Part shown: positions 41,801 to 49,200 of the stretch, piece by piece
How positions within the stretch are numbered: the stretch's first letter is position 1
Layout of the letters: each line of letters opens with the position of its first letter
NCBI RefSeq assembly: GCF_019668465.1
Contig: NZ_AP024828.1
Coordinates: forward strand, 4,836,001 to 4,900,000
DNA from: Mycobacterium senriense
Lineage (GTDB): Bacteria; Actinomycetota; Actinomycetes; Mycobacteriales; Mycobacteriaceae
Direction of reading: 5' to 3'
Length of the DNA: 64,000 nucleotides
Program-made: the position numbers and the translations under genes
The notes under the pieces: model-generated
What the model saw: the letters and a program-made list of their open reading frames with translations, nothing else
The model's database searches: none
Told to the model about the DNA's origin: nothing

Positions 41801-42041
41801 TGATGCCGCGAGCGGTCAGGAAGGCCCGAATACCGTCCTCGCGCGTGCGTCCGTCGATGTAGACGAGGTAGTCGCGCACCGGATCGAATGGCGGCTGACC
41901 CGGCCTTCCGATGCGCGCCAGCACCTCGTCGAACAGCGCTTTCCACGCCGCGGCGTGGACCTTTGCGGTGTCGGTGACCACGCCGTCCATGTCGAAGACG
42001 AACGCGTGGTAGCCCCGTTTGTCGCGTGGCGTCGTCGCCAT
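38859..42041 (-). CDS. HAD (beta-phosphoglucomutase-like)/GH65 phosphorylase fusion
   Basis: The 1060-residue protein has a HAD phosphatase-like domain at about 15-255 (FDMDGVVTDT, then VTASRNS and VLDDAVAGVNAG) and a full GH65 phosphorylase at about 280-1060. In the GH65 part, HIFWDELYVYPLL bears the acid/base glutamate and ARTTHGSTLSRVTHSW the phosphate-binding loop. It would cleave trehalose, kojibiose or maltose with phosphate to beta-glucose 1-phosphate, which the HAD part could isomerise to glucose 6-phosphate. In M. tuberculosis these are separate neighbours (Rv3400/Rv3401). The ATG at 42041 is chosen because the HAD fold starts there. Confidence 0.9.
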   Translation of the reverse strand: MATTPRDKRGYHAFVFDMDGVVTDTAKVHAAAWKALFDEVLARIGRPGQPPFDPVRDYLVYIDGRTREDGIRAFLTARGIILPEGSPDDGPERLTVHGLAERKQRLFADAIARAGVAVFPDAADLLAKLLDRGIPAALVTASRNSQAVLDGISLSGMFTTIVDGSDAARLGLHGKPDPAMFLEAVDRLGVEPADAVVLDDAVAGVNAGVAGGFGLVVGVDRTGHGVELADAGAHLVLTSLAQLDAVLPDGGYAGKWIGGANKGSSDHWHLVYEDFNPLLEGTREALCTLGNGYWAARGSVPGTTADGVHYPGSYIARVYNRVTSAIGRRAIETEHLVNTPDWTFLTVQLAGGPALRPGIPEMLSHHQDLDLRAGMLTRINRYRDHAGRTTKITTRQLVSVCETHIAALEVTIEAEDWSGETTVESIINGAVANRNVAADLRLVSQHLEPVGSSVVNDKTARVEVRTNQSGIEIAMAARHHVAPAASVADRRPIADESRAGHTFTLHLRPGVPVTVEKTVAVATSRDSAISSAALDVDKRIARAGRFDDLLEGQRTVWRDLWQRFGIGLEVGFEQALALNLHIFHVLQVVVAADTDLDAGLPARGLHGEGYRGHIFWDELYVYPLLTMRRPELTRCFLLYRYRRLPDARDLAWANGFDGAMFPWQSGSDGRDETPAELLNLRNGQWMPDNSHRQRHVGLAVAYSAWQYYQATGDKGFLEDYGAELIVQVARLFASMAVHDPVDDRFNISGVMGPDEYHDGYPDAPGLGVRNNAYTNVLAAWVLARAADTVDLLTGRDCVPLWRRLDIRPGEREHWQRVSRRMRVPFHEGVISQFEGYEALQELDWDGYRERYGNIGRMDLILQAEGDSTNRYKLSKQADVLMLFCLFSIEELRDLFDQMGYSLDPDVVQRTVKYYEARTTHGSTLSRVTHSWVLAQSDCAQSWSLFKEALKADLQDTQGGTTREGIHLGAMAGTADMVLRCYAGVETRGDVLHLHPVLPSEIGRASFEIIYRGQPVDVELTQRYARIRLLPCAADPIQVCVEGSTKTLGPGQSWAVHLPAR

Positions 42042-42206
42042 ATGTGTCGAGTGTATTGACGGCGTGCCGGGGCAACCTCGACCCGCCAGGGCAAGAAACG
42101 CCGTCTCGGATGCTTCTGGTCTGCCGGGGTACTTTTCGGTGCACCAAACGAAACGGCGATGACTGCGCATGTCCGGCCGACGCCGACGCCGACACCGCCA
42201 CCGTGC

Positions 42207-43016
42207 TCAAATCGTCTGATGCACCGCCGCGGTGCCGGAGAAGCGGCCAAGGACCGCATTGTGGAGTGGGCCATTGGTTGCTGCGACGGTCTTGCCGTGC
42301 GGTCCCGGGAAACCCCCCAGGTCTGTGAAAGTGCCACCAGCCTCACGTATCAAGATATCGACGGCCGCCAGCTGCCGGACCGACACCTGCGCTGCTAACG
42401 CGATGTCGGCGACCCCCTCGGCCACCAGGCAGTACGAATAGAAGTCGCCGTAACCGCGCGCCCGCCATACGTCGTCGGCAAGGACGATGAACCGCTCACG
42501 CAGACCGAGTACCCCCCAGCTGGACAGGCTGGAGAAGCAGAGGCTGGCTGCCTCCAAGTCATCGATCGCCGAGACAGACAGCCGTCGCGCCGGCTCGGTC
42601 GACCGGGTCGCGCACGCGCCATCCCCGGCGCCTGCCCACCAACGCCGATGCAGAGCTGGGGCGCTGACGACACCCACAGTTGGCACGCCGTCGACCATCA
42701 GCGCGATAAGCGTCGCCCAAATAGGTACGCCGCGGATAAAATTCTTCCGGCCGTCCAGCGGATCGATGACCCAGATTCGTCCGGCGAACATCTTTGGGCC
42801 GCGGAGCGTTTCGTCGAAGATTGTATCTTGCGGTCGCTTCATGGCCAGTCTTCTGCGGAGGGCGACATCTACGTCGCGGTAAGCATCCATCAACGGCGTG
42901 TCCTCCAGCCTCGTTTTTGCGTAGAGATCGACGGCGGTGAACCGAGGCATGGTCATCGATTCGGCCTCGTCTGCCAGTGACAGCGCGAGAGCGACGTCAT
43001 CTGCGGTGTTATTCAT
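42207..43016 (-). CDS. Inositol-monophosphatase/HisN-like protein, probably inactive
   Basis: The 269-residue protein is collinear with the mycobacterial histidinol-phosphatase HisN (Rv3137) group. The DPLDGRKNF motif keeps the two metal-binding aspartates but the usual threonine is arginine, and the WDLAA motif, whose aspartate binds metal, is RQLAA. The GEE motif is also changed (FDETLRG). Loss of these ligands makes phosphatase activity doubtful. The ATG at 43016 has a GAGG site. It is divergent from the region before the ABM gene. Confidence 0.82.
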   Translation of the reverse strand: MNNTADDVALALSLADEAESMTMPRFTAVDLYAKTRLEDTPLMDAYRDVDVALRRRLAMKRPQDTIFDETLRGPKMFAGRIWVIDPLDGRKNFIRGVPIWATLIALMVDGVPTVGVVSAPALHRRWWAGAGDGACATRSTEPARRLSVSAIDDLEAASLCFSSLSSWGVLGLRERFIVLADDVWRARGYGDFYSYCLVAEGVADIALAAQVSVRQLAAVDILIREAGGTFTDLGGFPGPHGKTVAATNGPLHNAVLGRFSGTAAVHQTI

Positions 43017-43405
43017 GTCAGTCCTCACCTCTGGGAAATGGGTTTGCGCTGCTCGGATGGCGCCCAGCCCGCTAGAAGCGTTGCCTCTTATCGCAGAACG
43101 ACATGGTGCCTCGCTGAGAAGCCGGATGCCTCCGTCTGGCGCGGTGAATTTTGGGCGCCGAATCGACCTCGTGTGCCATGAACAGCGACTACGTGACGGG
43201 GTGCCCCTGGGTCTGGCAGATCCGCCGCGAGCAGTACATAGCGGTGGAATTCGTTGTGCAGCAGGCGTTCACAGCCTGGTTCGACCTGGCAGGCCGAATT
43301 GGACGCGATCAGTTGCTGCTGCCGGTGCGATTTCCCCAAGGCCGGCCCACCCTAGCCTGAACAACGGGCACGGCCCCTACGTAGTTCACATTTCAGGAGC
43401 ACATC
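43017..43405. other. Gene-free stretch of 389 bp
   Basis: Short frames on both strands show no family resemblance. A CAGGAG ribosome site stands before the ATG at 43406. The inverted GGGC-acg-GCCC near 43364 could be a regulator site. Nothing else is recognised. Confidence 0.3.
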
Positions 43406-43747
43406 ATGAAGGCCACATATGCGTTGGCTGCGCGGCTCGAGGCTAAGCCTACGAAGGCGCAAGAGGTTGCGGATTTGCTGTCCAGTAACCTCGGGGATGT
43501 CGAGGAAGAACCCGGCACTACTGCGTGGTTCGCTGTTCGCTTCGGGTTGCTCGAATTTGGTTTGTATATGGTGTTTCCCGATGAGGTCGGCAGGCAGACT
43601 CATCTTACCGGCAAGGTAGCCGCAGCGCTCAAAGCCAATGCTCATCTCTTTGAGGAAACTCCGGTATTCGAAACAGCCGATGTTCTCGCCGCAAAGCTTC
43701 CGGCCGGTGCCCCCCGGCGCGAGGGCAACCCGACCGCATCGCGCTGA
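43406..43747 (+). CDS. ABM-domain protein (quinol-monooxygenase-like), copy 1
   Basis: The 113-residue dimeric alpha/beta-barrel protein starts MKATYALAARLEAKPTKAQEVADLL and continues EEEPGTTAWFAVRFGLLEFGLY, the ABM pattern. Such proteins oxidise quinol-like compounds without cofactor or have unknown roles. It has a CAGGAG site. The paralogue at 44500-44760 lies beyond the lipoprotein gene on the other strand. Confidence 0.85.
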   Translation: MKATYALAARLEAKPTKAQEVADLLSSNLGDVEEEPGTTAWFAVRFGLLEFGLYMVFPDEVGRQTHLTGKVAAALKANAHLFEETPVFETADVLAAKLPAGAPRREGNPTASR

Positions 43748-43800
43748 CCCGTGTCCAGCGACGGCATCTGGGTGTCTCTGTGGCCGTGACGCCGATTGCG

Positions 43801-44322
43801 CTAGTCAGCCGAGACCGGCACTCGGACGGATATCTCGCCGACGTGTGCGAACTGGAACGTGAACTCGTAAGTCAGCCCGCTGCTGATCGGCTTGGTCAGT
43901 ATCAGGGTTGCGGTGGCAGTGTTGGCGGGTTCAACCGCTGCCAGCGCGGCGGCGTCCACCCGATCCGGGCTGTCGACGATCAGTATGCCACCGGCCGGTA
44001 TCGCGGTGTTTCCGGCCACAGTGACCGCACCGACGTCGGAGGTGACCGCGACGAGGGCGTCCGCGGTGTCCGGTGATTGATTGGTGGCCACGAGCGCCAG
44101 GTCGACGGTCTTACCCGGCCGCACTGCATAGCCGGTCTGCTTGGCACGGATCCGGATGTTGCGCAGCGCGATGTTATTGAGGGTGGCCATGGAGCCGTTG
44201 ACGGCTGGTTCCATCCTGGCGGTTTGCGACTGTTGTCCGGCGCTGCAGCCGCTTACCGCGGCGGCGGCAATCAGCACGGACATCGCCGCCGCAGCGCGTG
44301 CGCGTGGTATCGACGAGTTCAC
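43801..44322 (-). CDS. LpqE-like lipoprotein
   Basis: The 173-residue protein begins with a lipoprotein signal peptide whose lipobox VSGC places the lipidated cysteine at 26, followed by an Ig-like beta domain (NNIALRNIRIRAKQTGYAVRPGKTVDLALVATNQSPD). It matches mycobacterial LpqE, including the end GLTYEFTFQFAHVGEISVRVP. It sits on the outer face of the cell membrane; a copper-related role has been suggested for relatives but cannot be read here. Confidence 0.85.
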   Translation of the reverse strand: MNSSIPRARAAAAMSVLIAAAAVSGCSAGQQSQTARMEPAVNGSMATLNNIALRNIRIRAKQTGYAVRPGKTVDLALVATNQSPDTADALVAVTSDVGAVTVAGNTAIPAGGILIVDSPDRVDAAALAAVEPANTATATLILTKPISSGLTYEFTFQFAHVGEISVRVPVSAD

Positions 44323-44499
44323 GATGTTGTCCGATCGGCTAGAAATGGGCGGCCAGACCGTCGTCCATCCGTGTCACACCTCAATTCTCCTTTGCCCAAG
44401 GCGATCAGGGCGTCGTCCGCGGTGTCTAACAGATCGCGTCCGGATTGATTCGCTGCCCTATCCTGGGGTCACCCTGATACAGCGGCGTCACCAACGGCC

Positions 44500-44760
44500 T
44501 CAGAGCTTGTTGGCGAGAACGTCCAGATTGCTGATGGCGGGTGGCAAGGCGAACAGCTCGTCGGCCTTCTCCGCGAGGGCCTTTCCAACTGGGCCGCCAA
44601 GATGTGCCTCTCGTGCCGCCTCGTCGGGGAAAGCGTCGATAATGCCGAATGTCGACGGACTGAACCGAACCGCAAGCCATGATTTCGTGCCTGGTTCTTG
44701 CTCGACGAGGGGCAGCGCCGACAGATGAAACTGCTCGACTGCGTGCGGTTCACCGAACAC
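44500..44760 (-). CDS. ABM-domain protein copy 2, N-terminally truncated
   Basis: The 86-residue frame starts at a GTG and covers LPLVEQEPGTKSWLAVRFSPSTFGIIDAFPDEAAREAHL, a standard ABM core, but the first beta strand and helix seen in copy 1 (about 18 residues) are missing. The GTG at 44760 has no clear ribosome site. Either a frame-disrupted 5' end or a short variant is present. Confidence 0.6.
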   Translation of the reverse strand: MFGEPHAVEQFHLSALPLVEQEPGTKSWLAVRFSPSTFGIIDAFPDEAAREAHLGGPVGKALAEKADELFALPPAISNLDVLANKL

Positions 44761-44801
44761 ACGCCATTCAGCAGTCCTCGGATTCTCCAGTGCTCGTCGG
44801 A

Positions 44802-45059
44802 CTAGGCAGCCTCGACGACGACAGTGCCGTCGTCGGAGATGGTGACGACCACGTTCATATCATCGGAATCGTCAATGATCGTCAACAGCTCTATCACGGC
44901 ATTGCGGAGTTCGGGTGCGCCCAAATTCTGAACGGTTTCGCGGTTGTCCGGGTTGCCTCCGGGCGCCTGTAGATCTGCGGAGTCGTTTCCGGTGGTGCCT
45001 TGGTTTTCGGTGATGGTTTGGGTGTCGGTGGTGTGTTGGTTTTCTGTGTCTTTAGCCAT
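44802..45059 (-). CDS. Small acidic protein, possibly leaderless
   Basis: The 85-residue protein has a Thr/Gln/Asn-rich disordered start (MAKDTENQHTTDTQTITENQ) and an acidic end (IIDDSDDMNVVVTISDDGTVVVEAA). A TACCTT hexamer ends 6 nt before the ATG at 45059, as at leaderless mycobacterial starts. No domain is recognised; the C-terminal half could form a small beta structure. Confidence 0.5.
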   Translation of the reverse strand: MAKDTENQHTTDTQTITENQGTTGNDSADLQAPGGNPDNRETVQNLGAPELRNAVIELLTIIDDSDDMNVVVTISDDGTVVVEAA

Positions 45060-45324
45060 GAGTCAAAGGTATTCACTCGTTCGCCGGCAGTAGACGATCC
45101 GGCAGGTCGATTCTTGGCCCCCGACTTGGTCATGAGGAGTCACTTCGACCATGCACGTGATGAACCGGCGTTGTGCCGCCGACCCGACGAAGGGTGGGCC
45201 AGTTGACGACAGGCCTCCTGATCGGTAACCGACACAGGGGGTTTGCTTCCTCGGAGCGGCCCTCGCCCGATGGTACGAATCAATGCCTTCCTGGGACCTA
45301 ATGCTGTCGCGTTTGCGATGTCGA

Positions 45325-45936
45325 TCATTCCGTCCGGACCGACCGAAACACGAGCCCGTACTCGTCGAGTGCGACTACGGCGCTGTCGGTCGCCGCGACG
45401 GCGTCCACCCGGATCGCTGCGGCAGAACTACGGCTTTTTACCAACGCGTCGATGTCGCGCCAAATGGTTTGGCTGAGTTGTCTCCCAGACCGGTGATCGA
45501 CTAGCAGGGCTGCACTGACGAACCCGTCGGTTTCCGTCAGCCAAGGCACCGCTGTGTCTTCATATCCGGCGATCGCCTCGTCGAGTGCGGCCGGATTCGT
45601 CTGATAGACGGTGTGGCGCACGCCCGCTCCGCCCTCTTCTCGCCCCACCCGAGTCACGCTCGCCCGCCTGAAACGTTCGACCGAGGCGGTGCCGAGCGCA
45701 AGACGGATCGCCTCGTCGCGGACACCGGCCTCTACGCCTTCGCTTTCTCGCATGGCGTCGTGTGAGACCCAGAACGACTCGAGAACCGCGACGGCCAGGT
45801 CGGGGGATACCTGCAGCGACATTCCTTTCTCGCCGGGTTCTGACTCAAGGCGCAATCGGCCATCAGAAGCGAGGTATGCGATGGCGTCGTCAATCCGTTC
45901 AGGGTCGGCGGTTATCAGCGTGTACCGAACATGCAT
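45325..45936 (-). CDS. Hypothetical protein with two ABM-like halves
   Basis: The 203-residue protein starts MHVRYTLITADPERIDDAIAYL and has a second similar half VRHTVYQTNPAALDEAIAGYEDTAVPWLTETDGFVSAALL, suggesting a fused pair of dimeric alpha/beta-barrel domains. The ATG at 45936 has a GAAGGAG site; the longer frame to 46131 is not supported. It is 17 bp downstream of the DJ-1-like gene and likely co-transcribed. Confidence 0.65.
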   Translation of the reverse strand: MHVRYTLITADPERIDDAIAYLASDGRLRLESEPGEKGMSLQVSPDLAVAVLESFWVSHDAMRESEGVEAGVRDEAIRLALGTASVERFRRASVTRVGREEGGAGVRHTVYQTNPAALDEAIAGYEDTAVPWLTETDGFVSAALLVDHRSGRQLSQTIWRDIDALVKSRSSAAAIRVDAVAATDSAVVALDEYGLVFRSVRTE

Positions 45937-45953
45937 CCTTGGCTCCTTCCTCG

Positions 45954-46679
45954 TCACGACTGCGGGGACTGTGCCGCCATGAGGACCGCAAGCGTGCGTT
46001 CGGCCGCCTGCTTCGAGGACGCCGGATTCTGGCCGGTGACAAGGCGCCCGTCCACCACCACATGTGAACTCCGGGGCTGCCCCTGGTCGAAGTCCGCTCC
46101 CTCCTCGCGCAGTCGGGTCTCCAGTAGCCACTTGGCACGGTCCGCCAGACCTCCTTGGCGCTCTTCCTCATTCGTAAAGCCGGTCAGCCTTCGGCCGGCG
46201 AACAGCCAGGTGCCGTCCTCGCGGCGGGCCGCCAGCAGTCCGGCCGGCCCGTGGCATACCGCAGCCACGACTCGTCCCGTGTCGAACAGACCGGCCAGAA
46301 TTCGGCCGAGCGGTCGACAGTCCGGCAGATCCTCCATCGGCCCGTGGCCGCCCGGAATGAAGACGGCGTCGTAGTTGCCCAGGTTTTCGGCGGCGTGCTC
46401 CACCGACATTGGGGCGGCGAGCTCGTGCTGCAGCGATTCCAAATAGCTACGAAGCTCGGCGGCGCGTTCTTCGCCACCGGCGCGATCGGGCGCCAGGCTG
46501 ACCTGATCGACGGTCGGCCGGACACCGCCAGGAGTGGCGATGTCGACATCGACCTCGGCGTGGCGGAAGGTGCGGTGGGGTTCGACGAATTCTTCGGCCC
46601 AGAATCCAGTGGGATGGCGGGTGCCGTCGGACAACGTCCAGTGGTCGCTGCCAGAGAGCACGATCAGTATTCGAGCCAT
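45954..46679 (-). CDS. DJ-1/PfpI family protein (HchA-like, larger type)
   Basis: The 241-residue protein has the nucleophile cysteine in VVAAVCHGPAGLL, the glycine pair in DAVFIPGGHGPMEDLP and the start MARILIVLSGSDHWTLSDG, typical of glyoxalase-III or deglycase-like DJ-1 proteins. It differs from the short pfpI copies. An AAGGAGG site precedes the ATG at 46679. It probably detoxifies reactive carbonyls; this is a family inference. Confidence 0.9.
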   Translation of the reverse strand: MARILIVLSGSDHWTLSDGTRHPTGFWAEEFVEPHRTFRHAEVDVDIATPGGVRPTVDQVSLAPDRAGGEERAAELRSYLESLQHELAAPMSVEHAAENLGNYDAVFIPGGHGPMEDLPDCRPLGRILAGLFDTGRVVAAVCHGPAGLLAARREDGTWLFAGRRLTGFTNEEERQGGLADRAKWLLETRLREEGADFDQGQPRSSHVVVDGRLVTGQNPASSKQAAERTLAVLMAAQSPQS

Positions 46680-46935
46680 TGAGTACCTCCTTGTCGATCC
46701 GACGGTCTTCGTCGACATGATGCCGCTGACGCTGCCTGCGGTCTTGGACACACAGGTGCGAAAACTGTCGGCTTCGCTAGACCTGAGGGCCCGCCCCTTT
46801 GCAGCGGTCTCGATCTGCCAGAACAGGTTGTCCATCGACTCTTACTAACCACAGGTTGGTGCGCCGCAACGCTGAAGCGGGCATTGTCCGAGAAAAAACC
46901 GCCGCTCTGTGGAACAGACAGTTGGAGATGAGCCG

Positions 46936-47328
46936 ATGAATGCTCACGAGTTTTATCGCGACGTCGCCGAGCGCGCCATGCTGTCGAAGGGGGAGGCAGC
47001 CGATCTGACCCGCGCGGTACTCGAGGTCTTGGCGATGCGAGTCAGCGCCGGAGAGGTACGGCACCTGATCCGACAGCTCCCCGAGGAGCTTGGCGACTCA
47101 GTCCGATGGAACGGCAAAGGTCCGGAGCGATTCGCCCTGGATGACCTGATTGTGCGCGTCAGCAGTCGCACTGGGCTGACCAAGACCGAGACTATGACCG
47201 GTGTGGAGGCGGTGCTGCTGACCTTGCGGGAGGCGGTTGACCGGAAGGAGTTCAACGACTTCATGTCGCAGCTCCCTATGGAGTTCACCAGGCTGCTCCC
47301 GTCGCCTAATCCACCACGGGCGGTATAG
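46936..47328 (+). CDS. DUF2267 protein (copy 2)
   Basis: The 130-residue protein has two helical halves (MNAHEFYRDVAERAML; FALDDLIVRVSSRTGL) and is collinear with copy 1 at 28714-29085, including the end FNDFMSQLPMEF. The ATG at 46936 follows a GGAG site; the upstream part of the frame is leader. Function unknown. Confidence 0.9.
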   Translation: MNAHEFYRDVAERAMLSKGEAADLTRAVLEVLAMRVSAGEVRHLIRQLPEELGDSVRWNGKGPERFALDDLIVRVSSRTGLTKTETMTGVEAVLLTLREAVDRKEFNDFMSQLPMEFTRLLPSPNPPRAV

Positions 47329-47393
47329 AGCCTGCGGGCTGGCGCCTGGTAGCCCAGTAGATGAATGCCGGCGATGGTGGTTGTACTCGTGCG

Positions 47394-47483
47394 TCACGCG
47401 CGATTCGTGCTGTGAGTACAACGGATCGTCCCCTCCTGCAACGCCATTCGTCTAGGGCTACGAACAGCGGTCACGACACCGAA
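47394..47483 (+). repeat. 90-bp dispersed repeat, copy B
   Basis: This aligns without gaps to copy A at 11103-11192. Two conserved blocks (33 and 40 bases) flank a divergent 17-base centre. It lies about 290 bp before hsp20 copy 3. Confidence 0.7.
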
Positions 47484-47601
47484 GTACACGGTCACGACAC
47501 GCTTGTCTAACGAATAATTTTGGAACTCCCCCGGCGATACCAGTGACACGATCCCAGTGGTGAGCGTGACGCTCAACATTGCCCGTCCAACACTCTGGTG
47601 C

Positions 47602-47655
47602 TCGTCCTGGGAGGACGAATCCCGGTCCAGATTTCGGACCCACTGGGTGCACGCG
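47602..47655 (+). promoter_or_regulatory. 54-bp conserved upstream element of hsp20 genes, copy 3
   Basis: This copy has a perfect 7-3-7 inverted repeat, TCGTCCT-GGG-AGGACGA, at 47602-47618, then the 24-bp spacer after ACGAAT and GGGTGCACGCG. It ends 119 bp before the hsp20 start. It is the best-preserved inverted repeat of the three copies. Confidence 0.6.
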
Positions 47656-47773
47656 ACTACCGCGGCCAGATGCCAGACTCCTGCTCTGGGAGCGTATTAC
47701 CGCGCTTTCGGTACGGATTCTACGTGGCGTCGACGCGCGACCGCCGCGAACGTGGCCAACCTAGGAGACCGCC

Positions 47774-48232
47774 ATGACAGTGATGCGATTCGACCCGTTC
47801 CCTGACCTTGACCGGCTGGCCAATCAGGCAGTAGGAGGCGCCTGGACGGCGCATACCCTGCCCATAGAGGCCTTTCGCCGGGGTGACCAATTCATCATCG
47901 CTATTGACGTGCCCGGCATCACAGAAAACGATGTGGACGTCACCGTCGAACGCAATGTCGTCGAGGTCAGCGCCCGTCGCCAACCGCTGCGCCAGGAGGG
48001 CGACCAGGTGATCATTGACGAACGACCGCAGGGCGAGTTCCGCCGGCAGCTCTTTCTTGGCGAGAACCTCGATCCGAGCAAGATGACCGCCCAAGTCGAC
48101 CATGGCGTGCTGACTTTAACGGTTCCGGTGTCGGAGGCCAGCAAGCCGCGCAAGATCGCAATCGGCGCGGCGAAAGGTGGCGCGCAAGCCATTCCAACCA
48201 CGTCTGAGTCTCAGCAAACGGTGAACGCGTAG
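47774..48232 (+). CDS. Hsp20 small heat-shock protein (copy 3 of MRFDPF type)
   Basis: The 152-residue protein starts MTVMRFDPFPDLDRLANQ and has the crystallin core with GVLTLTVPVSEASKPRK. It is closest to the hsp20 copies at 7682 and 34599. The sequence after it is a dnaK fragment, again recalling the intact operon order hsp20 to dnaK. It should act as a holdase. Confidence 0.95.
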   Translation: MTVMRFDPFPDLDRLANQAVGGAWTAHTLPIEAFRRGDQFIIAIDVPGITENDVDVTVERNVVEVSARRQPLRQEGDQVIIDERPQGEFRRQLFLGENLDPSKMTAQVDHGVLTLTVPVSEASKPRKIAIGAAKGGAQAIPTTSESQQTVNA

Positions 48233-48257
48233 GTGTGGTCCTGGCTAATCCCGCGAC

Positions 48258-48598
48258 GATGATCTCGACGGTCCGGCCTAACCAGGCGGTACGCGAAATG
48301 GCCAGCGACAACCGGGTATTGGGCCGGTCCAAAGTTAGGCAACATCCGGCCGGCGACGCGCGGTGAACCGCACGTCGAGGTGACATTCGACATCGACGCC
48401 AACGGCATCCTCAACGTGACCGCACGCGACAAGGACACCAACGCGGAGCAGAGCATCACGATCAGCGAACAGTCCACCCTCTACAACAGCGAGGAAGAGC
48501 GGATGGTTGCCGAGGCCGAGACGCACCGCCGCGCAGAGGAGGAACTGCGGCGCGCGGTCGAGGCCCGCAACGAGCTCGATTCTGTCGCAACATCGTAG
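48258..48598 (+). pseudogene. dnaK: dnaK substrate-binding-domain fragment
   Basis: The frames read ASDNRVLGRSK and then [26 protein letters not shown] and EEERMVAEAETHRRAEEELR, matching the substrate-binding domain and lid start of the DnaK at 5278-7161. The ATPase domain and the end of the lid are missing. A TAG at 48596-48598 ends the frame. Confidence 0.85.
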
Positions 48599-48639
48599 TA
48601 CTCAGACCACAACTGGCGGCGGCGTGAGGAGTGTAAGTA

Positions 48640-49200
48640 ATGTCAAATATGTTGCAGGGCAAAAGTTTTGCAATCCTAGCAGCCGATGGTGTGGAACGGG
48701 TCGAGCTTGTGCATCCGTCCGCGGCGGTGCACCAGGCCGGTGGGCAGACCGAACTGTTGTCTTTGCGTAAAGGGTGGATTCAGATGCGCAACAACGACCT
48801 CGATCCAGCGGGCACGTTCACTGTCGATAGGGTTGTCGCCGACGCGTCGATCGAGGACTACGGCGGCCTGCTGCTGCCGGGCGGGACCGTGAATCCCGAC
48901 AAGCTGCGCATTGACGAACGTGCAGTCGCATTCGTGCGGGACTTCGTGGAGTCGGGCAAACCGGTCGGGGTGATCTGTCACGGCCCATGGACGCTCATCG
49001 AGGCAGGCGTCGTCGCGGGGCGAACCCTCACGTCGTATCCCAGCGTCCGGACCGACCTGCGCAACGCGGGCGCCAACGTTGTCGACGAGGAAGTCGTCGT
49101 CGACGGAAACCTCATCTCGAGTCGCTCGCCGGACGATCTGCCGGCGTTCTGCGCCGCCGTCGTGAAGGCGTTCGCCAAAACCCCGGCAGCAGCATCATGA
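48640..49200 (+). CDS. PfpI/DJ-1 family protein (copy 3)
   Basis: The 186-residue protein matches copy 1 (17950-18510) in length and motifs: LLLPGGTVNPDKLR, VGVICHGPW with the catalytic cysteine, and SRSPDDLPAF. A GAGGAG site lies before the ATG at 48640. It follows the dnaK fragment and precedes dps. Exact activity unknown. Confidence 0.93.
   Translation: MSNMLQGKSFAILAADGVERVELVHPSAAVHQAGGQTELLSLRKGWIQMRNNDLDPAGTFTVDRVVADASIEDYGGLLLPGGTVNPDKLRIDERAVAFVRDFVESGKPVGVICHGPWTLIEAGVVAGRTLTSYPSVRTDLRNAGANVVDEEVVVDGNLISSRSPDDLPAFCAAVVKAFAKTPAAAS

Larger units (their letters stand above)
47329..47773. other. Upstream region of hsp20 copy 3
   Basis: No gene is supported. It contains repeat copy B (47394-47483), two copies of GGTCACGACAC (about 47470 and 47490) and the 54-bp hsp20 element (47602-47655). 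An AGGAGA site precedes the ATG at 47774. Confidence 0.5.
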
